From Litoreibacter albidus (GTDB taxonomy: Bacteria > Pseudomonadota > Alphaproteobacteria > Rhodobacterales > Rhodobacteraceae), in the NCBI RefSeq assembly GCF_900107015.1, contig NZ_FNOI01000005.1, forward strand, positions 124,001 to 188,000: DNA of 64,000 bases, in the 5' to 3' direction. Of this stretch, positions 63,647 to 64,000 are shown one piece after another. The position numbers and the translations under genes were made by a program. The notes beneath the pieces are model-generated. The model saw only the letters and a program-made list of their open reading frames with translations, had not been told where the DNA came from and did not search any database. Within the stretch, counting starts at the first letter, position 1, and each line of letters begins with the position of its first letter.

Positions 63647-63781
63647 TTAGCCGTTTACCAGTGCCAAAAGCACCAGAAACACGATGATGCCGATCACGGC
63701 GTAGGTTGTGAATTTTGCAAAGCCAGCGAACATCTTTTCGTGCTCGGTGACGTCCATGGACCCGTGTTTATGCTCAGCCAT
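63647..63781 (-). CDS. aa3-type cytochrome c oxidase subunit IV
   Basis: A 44-residue ORF on the minus strand. It starts MAEHKHGSMDVTEHEKMFAG and continues through one membrane helix (YAVIGIIVFLVLLALV). This is the small bacterial aa3-type oxidase subunit IV. GGAGAG lies six bases before the ATG. The other oxidase subunits are not in this window. Confidence 0.9.
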   Translation of the reverse strand: MAEHKHGSMDVTEHEKMFAGFAKFTTYAVIGIIVFLVLLALVNG

Positions 63782-63869
63782 GATGTCTCTCCATTGTTGG
63801 CGTTTGGGGTGACCTAGCGGATTCTTTTCCCGCTGTCACGCGTCAGGGGGACGCGGGGGCGCGCAATAT

Positions 63870-64000
63870 CTAGGTCTCGTTTAAATCCTGCACCAGTCGG
63901 AAGCCGATGCGGTTCGGCTCTGGCTGGTCCACGTGCTTGGGCAAGGTACGAAGCTGCACGTTCAACTGGCTGACATGCTGTATCTGCTGCGTCCGCGATC
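63870..64000 (-). CDS. Partial gene, C-terminal end (possible formylglycine-generating-enzyme-like domain)
   Basis: A reading frame enters from the right edge and stops at TAG (63870-63872). The last residues, RIGFRLVQDLNET, resemble the end of sulfatase-modifying-factor (FGE/SUMF1) domains (IGFRLVRD). Only 43 residues are visible, so the family is a guess. Confidence 0.45.
   Translation of the reverse strand, partial: SRTQQIQHVSQLNVQLRTLPKHVDQPEPNRIGFRLVQDLNET

Overview
The window looks like chromosomal DNA of an alphaproteobacterium of the order Rhodobacterales (Roseobacter group). The reasons are family-level: a class I lysyl-tRNA synthetase, an aa3-type cytochrome c oxidase subunit IV, a TrcR/DUF1013 regulator, COQ9 and NDUFS4-like complex I proteins, and a taurine-to-sulfate gene set ending in a SoeABC-type sulfite dehydrogenase. 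GC content is moderately high, coding density is high, and convergent genes often overlap by four bases. I see no insertion sequence, rRNA operon, CRISPR array or intact prophage. Two tRNA genes are present.

Layout. 1-4.8 kb: the 5' part of a CHASE-domain sensor, tRNA-Arg(TCT), then a TetR regulator beside a PspA/YiaAB pair and a PlsC-like/CdsA-like pair. Four copies of the palindrome TGAAC-N3-GTTCA flank the regulator and sit on the pspA promoter, so this looks like a self-regulated envelope-stress module. 4.8-20.2 kb: mostly housekeeping genes (complex I subunit, uvrB with a possible SOS box, universal stress protein, lysyl-tRNA synthetase, TerB-like, PBP4-type dacB, DMT exporter, nadD, aldo/keto reductase, ettA), plus a large beta-helix protein that may be spike-like. 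20.2-22.3 kb: a gene-poor stretch with a strongly structured RNA-like region, a 31-residue membrane peptide with its own terminator, small proteins, a DUF465 protein and a cold shock gene. 22.3-28.8 kb: PhnA, a geranylgeranyl-reductase-like flavoprotein, dodecin, a gamma-glutamylcyclotransferase-like protein, glpK, a uronate-dehydrogenase-like enzyme and sdaA.

28.8-43.9 kb is the functional centre. tauABC runs leftward. tpa, tauR, xsc, pta and soeABC run rightward, with a zinT-like gene inserted. Together they encode uptake of taurine, transamination to sulfoacetaldehyde, phosphorolytic cleavage to sulfite and acetyl phosphate, conversion of acetyl phosphate to acetyl-CoA, and oxidation of sulfite to sulfate. 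tauC carries a large extra extracytoplasmic segment. The soeA-soeB gap holds three tight hairpins in a row.

43.9-52.2 kb: psd and pssA (phosphatidylethanolamine synthesis), a HisD-family protein that looks more like sulfopropanediol dehydrogenase HpsN than biosynthetic HisD, a succinate-semialdehyde-type dehydrogenase, and a sugar group (galM, dgoK, an SMP-30 lactonase), then a tRNA with anticodon CAT. 52.3-64 kb: a GlcD-like FAD oxidase, a HAD hydrolase, clpS, an RsmC-like methyltransferase, an SDR that lacks the usual lysine, a Tat-exported CpdB, trcR, an RNase T2 with a Glu-to-Gln change, a quinone oxidoreductase, COQ9, rpsU, a lipoprotein, the 44-residue oxidase subunit IV and the end of one more gene cut by the window edge.
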